Origin: Rhizobium sp. CF122
Lineage (GTDB): Bacteria > Pseudomonadota > Alphaproteobacteria > Rhizobiales > Rhizobiaceae
NCBI RefSeq assembly: GCF_000282035.1
Contig: NZ_AKKA01000069.1
Span: forward strand, 1-64,000
Length of the DNA stretch: 64,000 nt
Reading direction: 5' to 3'
In this document: positions 17,600 to 27,009 of the stretch, piece after piece
Layout: every line of letters starts with the position of its first letter
Position numbering within the stretch: position 1 is the first letter of the stretch
Notes under the pieces: generated by a model
Told to the model about the DNA's origin: nothing
The model's input: only the letters and a program-made list of their open reading frames with translations
Database searches by the model: none
Made by a program: the position numbers and the translations under genes

Positions 17600-18253
17600 G
17601 TGCGAATTCTGCTGGTTGAAGATGACAGAATAATTGGTGGAGCAGTGCGGGATCACGTCGTCGCGGCCAATCATGCTGTCGACTGGGTACAAAGTCTCGC
17701 CGACGCTGACGCCGCGTCTCGACCTGTCGACTACGGGCTGATCCTTCTCGATCTTCAGCTCCCGGATGGCAGTGGCGTTGAGTTTCTTCGCCGCTTTCGC
17801 GAAAGAGGCCTGAAGACGCCCGTTATCATCTTGACCGCGCGCGACCAGATTTCGGATCGCATCGATGGACTGAATGCCGGCGCCGACGACTATCTCGTGA
17901 AGCCGTTCAATCTGGACGAGTTGGAAGCGCGTATCATGGCGGTCGCGCGCCGCTATGACGCCAATCCGCATCCCGTGCTCCGCATTTCCGATATCGAGAT
18001 CAACCGGCCCCTGCATCAACTCTCCGTGGCCGGCGAAACGATCATCCTGACGAGCCGCGAATGGGCGGTGCTCGACCTTTTGACCGCCCGCCCAGGCGCG
18101 ATCGTTCCGAAGGACCGAATCGAGGAAGCGCTCTATGCGTTCGGCTCGGAGATCGAAAGCAACACCGTCGAGGTCTATGTGAGCCGCTTACGCAAGAAGA
18201 TCGGCAAGGACAGGATCCGCACGGCACGCGGCATCGGCTACACACTCGGATGA
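17600..18253 (+). CDS. OmpR/PhoB-family response regulator
   Basis: This 217-residue DNA-binding response regulator has a receiver domain with the acidic pocket EDD (residues 7-9), phospho-acceptor Asp51 in ILLDLQLPDGSG, TAR and the LVKPF lysine, followed by a winged-helix effector domain (LTSREWAVLDLLTARPG; NTVEVYVSRLRKKIG). It starts at GTG 17600 with GCGAGGA upstream; the frame back to 17492 looks non-coding. Its stop overlaps the histidine kinase start (ATGA), so the two form a coupled operon. The stimulus is unknown. Confidence 0.92.
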   Translation: MRILLVEDDRIIGGAVRDHVVAANHAVDWVQSLADADAASRPVDYGLILLDLQLPDGSGVEFLRRFRERGLKTPVIILTARDQISDRIDGLNAGADDYLVKPFNLDELEARIMAVARRYDANPHPVLRISDIEINRPLHQLSVAGETIILTSREWAVLDLLTARPGAIVPKDRIEEALYAFGSEIESNTVEVYVSRLRKKIGKDRIRTARGIGYTLG

Positions 18254-19590
18254 AGATGAAACGCGAACGCAGCATCACCGGCCCACTCATTCTTGCCCTG
18301 ACGACCGTCATGGTCGTCTTCTGGCTCGCTGCGATCGGCCTCAGCTTTCGCGTGATGCAGCATGAATTCGACGAGATTTTCGACGGCGCCCAGCAGGAGA
18401 CGACCGAGCGCCTGCTGGCTCTGATCCTCGACGATCTGAACCAGAGTACGAAGGTCGATCCGCACAGCATGGCGATGTTCGACGCTGCGGCCAGACGCGA
18501 GTATCTGACCTATCAGGTGCGCAACACCAGCGGCAAGGTAGCGTTGCGCTCGAATGACGCCCCGGTCGAGCCCTTCGATGCACCGCTTCGCACCGGCTTT
18601 TACGACACACCGACAGCTCGAATCTATACCGAGATGACAGCCGACGGCTCTCTGTTCCTGCAAGTGGCTGACCGGTTCAAGAACAGGCGCGAGGCAGTGC
18701 GCGAAAGCACCGTGACACTGCTGATCCCGTTGGTGGCGCTCATTCCGGCCAGCATTTTCGCAATCTGGTTCATCGTCGGGCGCGCGCTGCGACCGATCGA
18801 GACGCTTCGGCGAGATATCGGGACGAAGGACAGTGGCAACATGGCCGAGGTCGACGATCGGAACCTGCCGGTCGAACTGCGGCCGATTGCGCGATCGGTC
18901 AACCTGCTCCTCGGGCGCCTGCGTGCGGCTCTCGAGGCGGAGCGCGAATTCACCGCCAACAGCGCGCACGAACTGAGAACGCCGATCGCCGGCGCGCTTG
19001 CACAGACTCAGCGCCTTGCCGAGGAATTGCCGCCTAGTGCAACGCGAGATCGCGTCCAACAGGTCGAGGCTTCGCTGGTCAATCTCGGCCGTTTGGCAGA
19101 AAAGCTCTTGCAGTTGTCACGCGCGGAAGCCGGCATCGGTGGGAGTTCAAATGCGGTCGACCTGCGTCCGGTCCTGGACATGGTCGTCACCGACTTTCAA
19201 CGCGACAGCCGCACGAATGGTAGGCTTCGATATTCCGCCGCGCCGGACACAAAGCTCATCCGCAACGCCGACATGGACGCCTTCGGCATTGTCACCCGGA
19301 ACCTGATCGAGAATGCGTTGCTGCACGGCGATCCGGACCTGCCGGTCAATGTCAGCCTCGAAAGCGGCGGCGTCATCCGCGTCGTCAACGGCGGACCGCC
19401 GGTTCGCGAGACCGAGATGGCGGGCCTGAAAAAGCGTTTCAGCCGCGGCAAAACGACAGCGTCCGGTTCCGGGCTCGGACTAGCGATTGCCGACCGCATC
19501 GTGTCCCAAATGGGCGGGACGCTGGAATTGTTGTCGCCGGCGACCGGCGCGAAAACCGGCTTCGAGGCGAAAATGACGCTTCCGGCCTAG
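18250..19590 (+). CDS. Sensor histidine kinase
   Basis: The 446-residue kinase has an N-terminal membrane helix, a periplasmic sensor of about 120 residues, a second membrane helix (LLIPLVALIPASIFAIWFIVG), a HAMP-like linker, a HisKA domain with phospho-acceptor His240 (NSAHELRTPIAG) and an HATPase domain (NLIENALLHG, SGSGLGLAIADRIV). The short sensor resembles the 2CSK_N type of tricarboxylate/metal-responsive kinases, but the signal cannot be told. The ATG overlaps the response-regulator stop by four bases. A ROK kinase gene follows 73 bases later. Confidence 0.92.
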   Translation: MKMKRERSITGPLILALTTVMVVFWLAAIGLSFRVMQHEFDEIFDGAQQETTERLLALILDDLNQSTKVDPHSMAMFDAAARREYLTYQVRNTSGKVALRSNDAPVEPFDAPLRTGFYDTPTARIYTEMTADGSLFLQVADRFKNRREAVRESTVTLLIPLVALIPASIFAIWFIVGRALRPIETLRRDIGTKDSGNMAEVDDRNLPVELRPIARSVNLLLGRLRAALEAEREFTANSAHELRTPIAGALAQTQRLAEELPPSATRDRVQQVEASLVNLGRLAEKLLQLSRAEAGIGGSSNAVDLRPVLDMVVTDFQRDSRTNGRLRYSAAPDTKLIRNADMDAFGIVTRNLIENALLHGDPDLPVNVSLESGGVIRVVNGGPPVRETEMAGLKKRFSRGKTTASGSGLGLAIADRIVSQMGGTLELLSPATGAKTGFEAKMTLPA

Positions 19591-19663
19591 CCCGGATTTG
19601 GCTTGCAAAACCCGCGGAAGGGTGCGAGCAGACGCAGAGGCCATCCAAAGCAGCAGAACCCGA

Positions 19664-20587
19664 ATGATCATCTCTTTCGACATCGGCGGCTCCGCCATCA
19701 AGGGTGGTGTGGCGCACTCCGAAACCAACATCACGCCGCTTGGCCGTCGCCCAACCCCCAAGGACGACTTTTCTGCCTTCGTCGGTACGCTGCGCGCCAT
19801 CATCGCGCAAACCGGCGAGCAGCCGACGCACCTTGCCTTCTCGATCGCCGGCGTGGTCGATCCGGATACGCATCGGCTCACCTGCGCCAATATTCCCTGT
19901 ATCCACGGCCGCAATCTCGCCGCCGACCTCGAAGCCGAACTTGGCCTGCCAGTACTGATTGCAAATGATGCCGACTGCTTCGCCATGGCGGAAGCCGATC
20001 TCGGCGCCGGACGCGGTCACCGCATCGTCCTCGGTGCCATTCTCGGAACAGGCGTCGGCGGCGGCGTCGTCGCGGACGGTCGTCTGATCAATGCCGCCGG
20101 CGGCTTTGCCGGCGAATGGGGTCATGGACCGGCGCTTGCGTCTCACGCCGGCAATCCGCCGGTCGCGATCCCGGCCTATCCCTGCGGCTGCGGCCAGACG
20201 AGGTGTGTCGATACGGTCGGCGGCGCGCGTGGTCTCGAGCGATTGTACAAGACGCTGCATGACGTCGATCTCTCCAGCCAGGAAATTATCGATGACTGGT
20301 TGAAAGGCGAGGCCAAGGCAGCGCGCACCATCGACGTCTTCGTCGATCTCGTCGCCTCACCGCTTGCGCTGACCATCAACATCACGGGCGCGACCATCGT
20401 TCCCGTCGGCGGCGGGCTTTCCAACGTCGAACCGCTGCTTGCAGAGCTGGACAAGGCCGTCCGGCAGCGCATCCTGCGCAAATTCGATCGCCCGCTGGTG
20501 GTCCGCAGCGAATGCCGCGTCGAACCCGGCCTGATCGGCGCTGCGCTGCTCGGCTTGAAAGCGGAAGCCGCTCTCGCGGCTAGCTGA
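19664..20587 (+). CDS. ROK-family sugar kinase
   Basis: The 307-residue protein is a ROK kinase (glucokinase, fructokinase or N-acetylmannosamine kinase are possible). It has the phosphate loop FDIGGSAIKGGV at the N-terminus, NDADCFAMAEA with the catalytic aspartate, GTGVGGGVV, EWGHGPA and a zinc-binding CGCGQTRCVDTVGG motif. The canonical second CGxxGC part is slightly changed (QTRC). ATG 19664 puts the loop at the N-terminus. Its stop overlaps the stop of the convergent LysR gene by eight bases. Confidence 0.85.
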   Translation: MIISFDIGGSAIKGGVAHSETNITPLGRRPTPKDDFSAFVGTLRAIIAQTGEQPTHLAFSIAGVVDPDTHRLTCANIPCIHGRNLAADLEAELGLPVLIANDADCFAMAEADLGAGRGHRIVLGAILGTGVGGGVVADGRLINAAGGFAGEWGHGPALASHAGNPPVAIPAYPCGCGQTRCVDTVGGARGLERLYKTLHDVDLSSQEIIDDWLKGEAKAARTIDVFVDLVASPLALTINITGATIVPVGGGLSNVEPLLAELDKAVRQRILRKFDRPLVVRSECRVEPGLIGAALLGLKAEAALAAS

Positions 20588-21455
20588 AAAGATGCCGCGC
20601 CATGTAGTCGACGAAGACCTGTATCTTCGGGGTCGGGTAGCGATTGGCAGGCCATAGGATGCGAAAAGCGCCGACGTCTGCCAGCTCTTCTTCCATCACG
20701 GAGATAAGCCGGCCCGAACGGAGTTGGTCGCGCACAGCAAAGAGTGGCAGGCAGGCAAGCCCGATCCCGCTCTCGGCCATATAGATCAAGGGCTCCAGGG
20801 TGCTCGCGATTGAGGATACGGGCAGATCCACCGCATCATCGCTCCGGAATGGCCACCGCTCCAGCTTGCCGCTCGAGGGGTATTTGTGATGGAGGCAAAA
20901 GTGACGCCGCAAGTCCTGCAATGTCGTCGGCACACTCATGCGGCCGAGGTATTCGCTCGAGCCCACAATGCGGTGAGAGAACTTGCCGAGCGTGCGCGTC
21001 ATCAGACGCGAATCGCTGATCTCGCCCGTTCTAACTACGGCATCGAACCCCTCATCGATCACATCGACAAGGCGATCGGTAAAATCCAGATCCAGCTCGA
21101 TCTCGGGATAGGACCGCATGAACGTCGTAATCGTCGGCATGAACAACATGCCTGCCAGCGGTAGACTGACACGAAGCTTTCCACGCGGCACCGCCTTAGT
21201 CCTCGCCAGCTCAAGCTCTGCCGCTTCGATCTCGCAGGCGATCCGCCGGCAGCGCTCGAGGAACATCGCCCCTTCGGGCGTCAGGGTGATGCTGCGCGTG
21301 CTGCGATGAAAGAGCCGCACTCCCAGCCGATCCTCAAGCCGCGCAATCGCCTTGCCGACCGCTGAGGACGAGATACCGAATTGCTGTCCTGTTCTGGCGA
21401 AACTGCGGAGTTCGGCGGCCTGTATGAATATTCCGAGCGCACCAAAGTTATCCAA
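20580..21455 (-). CDS. LysR-family transcriptional regulator
   Basis: The 291-residue regulator has the LysR winged helix at the N-terminus (FARTGQQFGISSSAVGKAIARLEDRLGVRLFHRSTRSITLTPEG) and a periplasmic-binding-like effector domain. TTG 21455 is proposed as start: GGGAGG lies five bases upstream and it gives the usual LysR N-terminus LDNFGALGIFIQAAE; the alternative ATG at 21509 would add 18 unusual residues. It is divergent from the monooxygenase-like gene, with a dyad between them, so it probably controls that gene. Confidence 0.88.
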   Translation of the reverse strand: MDNFGALGIFIQAAELRSFARTGQQFGISSSAVGKAIARLEDRLGVRLFHRSTRSITLTPEGAMFLERCRRIACEIEAAELELARTKAVPRGKLRVSLPLAGMLFMPTITTFMRSYPEIELDLDFTDRLVDVIDEGFDAVVRTGEISDSRLMTRTLGKFSHRIVGSSEYLGRMSVPTTLQDLRRHFCLHHKYPSSGKLERWPFRSDDAVDLPVSSIASTLEPLIYMAESGIGLACLPLFAVRDQLRSGRLISVMEEELADVGAFRILWPANRYPTPKIQVFVDYMARHLFS

Positions 21456-21470
21456 GCATTCCTCCCATTG

Positions 21471-21497
21471 CGGACAAAACAGTCCGATCTTATCGGA
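21471..21497. promoter_or_regulatory. Candidate LysR operator (overlapping dyads)
   Basis: TCCGAT-CTT-ATCGGA (21483-21497) is a perfect 6-3-6 palindrome containing the T-N11-A spacing seen in LysR boxes. It overlaps a second dyad CGGAC-AAAACA-GTCCG (21471-21486). Both lie between the LysR start and the divergent monooxygenase gene, 85-110 bases upstream of the latter. Confidence 0.6.
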
Positions 21498-21582
21498 ATG
21501 TCGTCCCATTTTTCCGCAATCGCTACAAGGCTATCACGCTCCCGTCGGCCGAAAACTCGGCTTTGCAACCACGGAGACTAAC

Positions 21583-21942
21583 ATGTCCAAAGAATACGCC
21601 GCCGGCTTCAATATCGCGCCGGCGCCCACGACCTTCATCGTCAACGTCATTCACGCCCATCCGGGAAAACAGGAAGAGGCTTTCCGGATCATCCAGGACG
21701 TCGTTCACTATGTCGCGGAACGCAAGGAAGGCTTCCTTTGGAGCAACCTTTCGAAAAGCACGGACGGCGAGACCGTCGTCAACATCGAAGCGATCCAGGA
21801 TGAAGGCAATGTCGGCGAGTTTTTCGCCGATCCGGTTTTTCTTCAGAAATTCCGCATGCTCGACAGCGTCTCGACGAGTGAATTCCACGCCTACACGGTG
21901 GATGATCTCGTGCTGCCAAAGCGCGCGAACGCAGAAGGCTGA
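21583..21942 (+). CDS. Antibiotic-biosynthesis-monooxygenase (ABM) domain protein
   Basis: The 119-residue protein shows the ferredoxin-like ABM fold pattern: FIVNVIHAHPGKQEEAFRII, then YVAERKEGFLWSNLSKSTDGETVVNIEAIQ and a C-terminal helix and strand. Members are small quinone- or haem-modifying enzymes, or have no known activity. ATG 21583 follows ACGGAG at 21571-21576. It is monocistronic, ends in a terminator-like hairpin and is divergent from a LysR regulator. Confidence 0.78.
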   Translation: MSKEYAAGFNIAPAPTTFIVNVIHAHPGKQEEAFRIIQDVVHYVAERKEGFLWSNLSKSTDGETVVNIEAIQDEGNVGEFFADPVFLQKFRMLDSVSTSEFHAYTVDDLVLPKRANAEG

Positions 21943-21955
21943 TCTCTAAAGGGAG

Positions 21956-21983
21956 AAGGGCGCGGCTTTCACCGCGCCTTTTG
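21956..21983. terminator. Terminator between the ABM gene and the RND permease gene
   Basis: AAGGGCGCGG (21956-21965) pairs with CCGCGCCTTT (21972-21981) with one G-T pair and a six-base loop, followed by a short T run on the plus strand. It lies between convergent genes and can serve both. Confidence 0.7.
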
Positions 21984-21986
21984 ACT

Positions 21987-24900
21987 TCACTCGGCAGCGA
22001 CAGCCGGGGGATGGCGATCATCCACCGCGTCGTCATTGGCGTTCGACCGATCGCTTTCGGCGCTGGCCGCCTTCGGCTCCTTGCCGAAGAACAGCGCGTA
22101 CGCAGCCGGCAGCACCAGGATCGTCAGTACCGTCGCGACCAGAATGCCGCCCATCATGGCGTAAGCCAACGGACCCCAGAAGACGCCACGCGAGATCGGG
22201 ATCAGCGCCAGGACAGCCGTCAGCGCCGTCAGCATGATCGGGCGGAAACGTCGGACCGCGGCACCGACGATCGCTTCCTGCCGATGCATCCCCGCCTTGA
22301 TGTCCTGATCGATCTGGTCGACGAGGATGATCGAGTTGCGGATGATAATGCCGAGCAGTGCGATGACGCCGAGGATAGCGACGAAGCCGAACGGTGCACC
22401 CGATATCAGCAGGGCAGCGGCCGCGCCGATGATCCCGAGCGGACCGGTTGCCAGCACGAGCATGGCCTTGCCGAAATGCTGCAGCTGCGCCATCAGCAGG
22501 ATGACGATAACGACGAGCATGATCGGCGCCTTGGCTGCAATCGAGGCCTGGCTTTCCGCGGAATCTTCCGCGCCACCTTGGATCTCGACTTTGTAGCCGG
22601 CCGGCAGGCTGTCGCGCAGCGACTGCATGTCGGCATACATCGTCATGACCACGTCATTGGACTGCACGCCATCCGGTAGCGTTGCGCGGACCGTAATCGT
22701 CGGCAGACGGTCGCGCCGCCATTCGATCCCCTGCTCCAGAACCGGCACCACCTTGGCAACCTGCGAAACCGGAACAAAGCCGCCGAAATCCGTCGGCACG
22801 TAGACCGAATTGACCGCCGACAGCAGCGAGCGGTTGTCCTCCGGCTCGCGGGCAACGATCGATACCGTCTCCTCGCCATCGCGGAAGTCGTCAAGCGGCG
22901 CGCCGGATACGGCTGTCTGCAGCATCTGACGAACGCGTTGCGAGGTGACGCCGAGCGCACGGGCACGGTCCTGATCGATCACCAGCTTCATCGCCGGCAC
23001 CGGCTCCAGCCAGTCGTCATGGATCGCGCCGAGCAGCGGATTGGACTGGAACTTTGCCTTCACCTCGTCGGCGATCTTGCGGACTTCCTGGCGATCCGGC
23101 CCCATGATGCGCATCTGCACCGGCCAGCCCGTCGGGGGGCCGAGGAACAGACGATCCACCTTGCCGCGGATATCAGGGAAGTCTTCCGCAAGGATCGTCC
23201 GCAGCTTCACGATCAGCCGTTCACGCGCCGGCTCGTCGTTTGCCATGACAAGAAGCTGCGCGAAGTTCGGATTGCGAAGCTGCTGGTCGAGCGGCAGGAA
23301 GAAGCGCGGGGCGCCTTCGCCGATATAGGTGGCGACGAATTTCTTGTCCGTATCGTCCATGATCTTGGCTTCGAGCGCCTTCGTCTGCGCCTCGACGTCC
23401 CTGATGCTGGTGCCTTCGGGCAGCCAGAGGTCGACGAGGATTTCCGGGCGCGACGACTGCGGGAAGAAGTTCTGTGGAATGAACTGGAACGCCCAGAGGC
23501 TGGTCGCGAAGGTGACCAATGTCATTGCCACCACGATGATGCGATGACGCACGGCCCAGCCGACGGTTGCCCGAAGGCGTCGGTAGAAGTTCGTATCGAA
23601 GGCATCGTGATGCTGGCCCGCATGGTGGCGCTGCTTCAGGATCATGTAGCCGAGCCATGGCGTGAAATAGACCGCCACGAACCACGAGACGACAAGCGCG
23701 ATGCCAACGACATAGAACAGCGTGCGCACATATTCACCGGCGGTCGAGGCCGCAAAGCCAACCGGGATGAACCCGGCGGTGGTGATCAGCGTACCGGTCA
23801 GCATCGGGAAGGCGGTCGAGGAATAGGCGAAGCTCGCCGCCTCGATCTTGACAAGCCCCTCCTCGAGTTTTCGCTCCATCAATTCCACGACGATCATCGC
23901 GTCATCCACGAGCAGGCCGAGCGCGATGATCAGAGCGCCGAGCGAGATGCGCTGCAGGTCGATCCCGAGCTCGTACATGATGGCGAAGGTCGCAGCCAGC
24001 ACGAGTGGGATAGCGATCGCGATCACGAGACCCGAGCGCCAGCCGATGGATAGGAAGGAGACGATGAGCACGATTATCAGTGCTTCACCGAGCGCATGCA
24101 TGAACTCGCTGATCGCGTCGGTGACAACGTCGGGCTGGTTGGAAATCTGGTCAACGGCCACGCCGTAGGGCAGCGATTCCTCGAAGCGCTGATAGGTGGC
24201 TTCGACATCCTTGCCGACATCGGTCACCTTGAAGCCCTTGGCCATGACAACACCGACCTGGACGCTCTCGTGACCATTGAAGCGATATTTGCGCTGATAG
24301 GGATCTTCGAGGCCGGAATAGACCGTGGCGATATCCCCGAGACGCGTCACCTGATTGCCGGCCTTTATGCGCAGTTCGCGGATATCCTCGGCCTTTGTCA
24401 CGTCACCTTCGACGGAGATGCGCACCGAACGCGTGCCGGTATCGACCGACCCGGCCGGATCGACGCTGTTCTGCCCCTTGATTGCGTTCTGCAGGTCGAG
24501 CACGGTCAGGCCGCGTTCAGCCAGTGCCTTCGAAGAAACGTCAATGTAGATCTTCTCAGGCTGGTCGCCGATGATGACCGCCTTTTCGACGCCAGGCGTC
24601 GTCAGCAACATGTCGCGTGCCTGGATGGCGAATTTCTTCAACTCGGGATAGCTGTAACCATCGCCGCTGATCGAGTGCAGCGTGATGTAGGTATCGCCGA
24701 ACTCGTCGTTGAAATAGGGACCGAGCAGCCCGTCCGGCAGCTCATTGGAGATGTCGCCGACCTTTTTGCGGACCTGATAGAACGCGTCGGCCACCTGTTC
24801 ACTGTTGGTATCGCCTTTGACCTGCAGAGTAATGATGGCGCTGCCCGCCCGCGTATAGGATTTGACCCAATCAATGTGGGGGGTTTCCTGCAGCTTACGC

Positions 24901-25133
24901 TCGATTTTGTTGACGACCTGGTCTTCCATTTCCTGGATGGAGGCGCCCGGCCAGATGGCCTGTACGACCATAACGCGGAAGGTGAAATCCGGATCTTCCT
25001 TCTGGCCCATGCGCATCAAGCCGAGCACACCGGTGATCAGGATCAAGCCGAATAGGAAGCGCGCGATGCTTGGGTGGCCAATCGCCCAGCGCGACAGGTT
25101 GAAGGGACGCTTCTCGGCGGTCGAGTTGTCCAT
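21987..25133 (-). CDS. RND efflux transporter permease (AcrB/HAE1-type)
   Basis: This proton-driven inner-membrane pump exports small toxic molecules. The 1048-residue length and the twelve-helix, two-repeat layout with two large periplasmic loops are typical. The fourth helix carries GLLVDDAMIVVELMERK with the paired aspartates of the proton relay; a porter-domain motif (FRDGEETVSIVARE) and a second-half relay region (IIIRNSIILVDQI) are visible. It lies downstream of its adaptor and TetR regulator. No outer-membrane factor gene is nearby, so a TolC-like protein from elsewhere must be used. Substrate unknown. Confidence 0.93.
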   Translation of the reverse strand: MDNSTAEKRPFNLSRWAIGHPSIARFLFGLILITGVLGLMRMGQKEDPDFTFRVMVVQAIWPGASIQEMEDQVVNKIERKLQETPHIDWVKSYTRAGSAIITLQVKGDTNSEQVADAFYQVRKKVGDISNELPDGLLGPYFNDEFGDTYITLHSISGDGYSYPELKKFAIQARDMLLTTPGVEKAVIIGDQPEKIYIDVSSKALAERGLTVLDLQNAIKGQNSVDPAGSVDTGTRSVRISVEGDVTKAEDIRELRIKAGNQVTRLGDIATVYSGLEDPYQRKYRFNGHESVQVGVVMAKGFKVTDVGKDVEATYQRFEESLPYGVAVDQISNQPDVVTDAISEFMHALGEALIIVLIVSFLSIGWRSGLVIAIAIPLVLAATFAIMYELGIDLQRISLGALIIALGLLVDDAMIVVELMERKLEEGLVKIEAASFAYSSTAFPMLTGTLITTAGFIPVGFAASTAGEYVRTLFYVVGIALVVSWFVAVYFTPWLGYMILKQRHHAGQHHDAFDTNFYRRLRATVGWAVRHRIIVVAMTLVTFATSLWAFQFIPQNFFPQSSRPEILVDLWLPEGTSIRDVEAQTKALEAKIMDDTDKKFVATYIGEGAPRFFLPLDQQLRNPNFAQLLVMANDEPARERLIVKLRTILAEDFPDIRGKVDRLFLGPPTGWPVQMRIMGPDRQEVRKIADEVKAKFQSNPLLGAIHDDWLEPVPAMKLVIDQDRARALGVTSQRVRQMLQTAVSGAPLDDFRDGEETVSIVAREPEDNRSLLSAVNSVYVPTDFGGFVPVSQVAKVVPVLEQGIEWRRDRLPTITVRATLPDGVQSNDVVMTMYADMQSLRDSLPAGYKVEIQGGAEDSAESQASIAAKAPIMLVVIVILLMAQLQHFGKAMLVLATGPLGIIGAAAALLISGAPFGFVAILGVIALLGIIIRNSIILVDQIDQDIKAGMHRQEAIVGAAVRRFRPIMLTALTAVLALIPISRGVFWGPLAYAMMGGILVATVLTILVLPAAYALFFGKEPKAASAESDRSNANDDAVDDRHPPAVAAE

Positions 25134-25158
25134 GATCGTATCCTCTCCTGGCCGGACT

Positions 25159-26295
25159 CTAGCGAATGATGTCGCCGGTTTCGGCTTGCGCCGACTGCTG
25201 TTCCGGCAGCTTGATCTTGAGGTTCTCGGTCATGAACTGCGTGCCGGCCGCGACGACGAGATCGCCAGTTTTCAGGCCGTCAGCGACATGGACGCCGCCG
25301 CCGGTGAACTCCGCAACCTTGACCTCGCGGGCATGGACGGTCGACGCATTGCGGTCGACGACCCATACGATCTTCTTGCCGTCCCTCTCGGCAAGTGCAC
25401 TGAGCGGAATGGCAACGTTGGTCTCGGCATTGCCAATGGCGGCCTCGATCGTCGCCGTCATGCCGAGCAGCACGCGATCGTCGGTCGGAAGGCTGACGCG
25501 AACCGAGAAAGTCCGCGACTGTGCATCGGCGCTGCCGGAAACCTCACGCACCTTGCCGTCGAGCACCAGCTTACTGTCGGACCAGAAGCTGGCCTTGACC
25601 GTCTTGCCCGGCTTGAACTGCGCAACATCGTTTTCCGGAACGGCGATCTGCACTTCCTTCTCGCCATCGAGCGCGACGGTAACGACAGGCGTCCCCGCAG
25701 CAACAACGGCGCCGGTGTCGGCGCTGATCGACGTCACGATGCCGTTCCGGTCCGCCTTCAGTTCGGTGTAGGCGACCTGGTTCTTTGCCTGATCGAGGGA
25801 CGAAGCTGCGGCATCCCGTGTCGAAACGGCTTGATCGTAGCTGAGGGCAGCCTGCTCCATCTGCGATTTTGCCGTGACGCTCTTGTCGAAGAGCTGCTGG
25901 GCGCGCTTGTTGGCAAGGTCGGCGGTTCCCACACCCTTTTCGGCAGCGGCAAGGTTTGCCTCGGCGGTCTTGACCGCCAACTCATAGTCGGTCGGATCGA
26001 TTTCCGCGAGCAAGTCACCCGGCTTGACGCGATCGCCGATGTTGACGCGACGGTCGGTGATCTTCCCGGCAACGCGGAAGCCAAGGTTCATCTCGACGCG
26101 GGCCTTCACCGCACCGGAGTAATCAAGCGAGCGCGTATCGCCAGCCTCAGCGATCTCGACCACCTTGACGGGCCGGATGATCTCCTTCGTCTCTGCTTTC
26201 TTCTCCTCGCTGCAGCCGGATACGGCGAGCGCAACGGCGCCAAGAAGCGCGAGGCTGGCAAAGGACGGCAACTGTACTGTCTTCAGCGAAATCAT
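25159..26295 (-). CDS. RND efflux periplasmic adaptor (membrane fusion lipoprotein)
   Basis: The 378-residue adaptor links the RND pump to an outer-membrane channel. A lipobox-like end (ALAVSGCSEE) follows the signal peptide, then a barrel-sandwich/lipoyl half-motif (GFRVAGKITDRRVNIGDRVKPGDLLAEID), an alpha hairpin with coiled-coil character (residues 90-165), the second lipoyl half (ELKADRNGIVTSISADTGAVVAAGTPVV) and a beta-barrel. ATG 26295 has AGGAG eight bases upstream; GTG 26304 overlaps that site. The pump gene starts 26 bases after its stop. Confidence 0.9.
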   Translation of the reverse strand: MISLKTVQLPSFASLALLGAVALAVSGCSEEKKAETKEIIRPVKVVEIAEAGDTRSLDYSGAVKARVEMNLGFRVAGKITDRRVNIGDRVKPGDLLAEIDPTDYELAVKTAEANLAAAEKGVGTADLANKRAQQLFDKSVTAKSQMEQAALSYDQAVSTRDAAASSLDQAKNQVAYTELKADRNGIVTSISADTGAVVAAGTPVVTVALDGEKEVQIAVPENDVAQFKPGKTVKASFWSDSKLVLDGKVREVSGSADAQSRTFSVRVSLPTDDRVLLGMTATIEAAIGNAETNVAIPLSALAERDGKKIVWVVDRNASTVHAREVKVAEFTGGGVHVADGLKTGDLVVAAGTQFMTENLKIKLPEQQSAQAETGDIIR

Positions 26296-26347
26296 CTTTC
26301 GCACTCCTGAAATAGCTTGTCGGTTGATCTGCGGCTTTGGCCGCCTG

Positions 26348-26968
26348 TTATTTTTTCAGCGCCCTGATCGAGAATTCGACCAGTTCATCGACGGTGGCGC
26401 GGTTGGTCTTGGCAAGGCACTGCGCCACCATCTGCGGATGACAGAGACTGATGGTTGCAGCCCCGAAACAGCGGGACGCGACATCCGCATCCTGCTTGGC
26501 AAACTCGCCGGCTGCGATCCCTTCGCGGATCACATCGGCGATCAATTCATGAATGCTGTCGACGTGTTTTTCGATGACGTGCCAATCGCGCTCAATGGCA
26601 ACGATAACCATCTCATGCACTTTTTCCTGGTCGAGCATGGTCTCGACCGTCATCTGGTACTGGCCCTCGACGAAGCGGCGCAGCCGATCGGAAGCGCTGA
26701 TTGGCAAATGGCAGGCGTCGTAGGCCATCTGGTAGCTAACATTCATCATCCGGCCGCAGATCGCCTGATGGATCTCCACCTTCGATGCAAAAAAGCGATA
26801 GACGTTGGCCGGCGACATACCGAGATCGCGGGCGATGTCGGCAACCGTTGTCTTTGAATATCCGTAGTGACGGAAAAGCCGCTCGGCAGCGTCGAGAATG
26901 CGCGTCACATTCTCCTGACGGGCTAGTTCGATCGTGTTTTCCGCAGCATCGCTGATCAATTCGGACAC
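26348..26968 (-). CDS. TetR-family repressor of the efflux operon
   Basis: The 206-residue protein has an N-terminal TetR helix-turn-helix (ILDAAERLFRHYGYSKTTVADIARDLGMSPANVYRFFASK, about residues 24-63) and a helical ligand domain. It is the first gene of a tetR-adaptor-pump operon, 53 bases before the adaptor. Translation appears to start at GTG 26968. A 36-bp palindrome ends five bases upstream of the start, so the protein probably represses its own operon and is released by a pump substrate. Confidence 0.9.
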   Translation of the reverse strand: MSELISDAAENTIELARQENVTRILDAAERLFRHYGYSKTTVADIARDLGMSPANVYRFFASKVEIHQAICGRMMNVSYQMAYDACHLPISASDRLRRFVEGQYQMTVETMLDQEKVHEMVIVAIERDWHVIEKHVDSIHELIADVIREGIAAGEFAKQDADVASRCFGAATISLCHPQMVAQCLAKTNRATVDELVEFSIRALKK

Positions 26969-26973
26969 CTCGC

Positions 26974-27009
26974 TTACGACTGACGATTTTCGAATTTCAT
27001 CAGTCGTAA
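26974..27009. promoter_or_regulatory. Candidate TetR operator, 36-bp palindrome
   Basis: TTACGACTGA (26974-26983) and TCAGTCGTAA (27000-27009) are perfect inverted arms, and the centre TTCGAA lies exactly on the same axis. Fifteen of 18 base pairs match. A further TCGTAA half-site lies at 27018-27023. The position just upstream of the TetR start suits autorepression. Confidence 0.75.
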
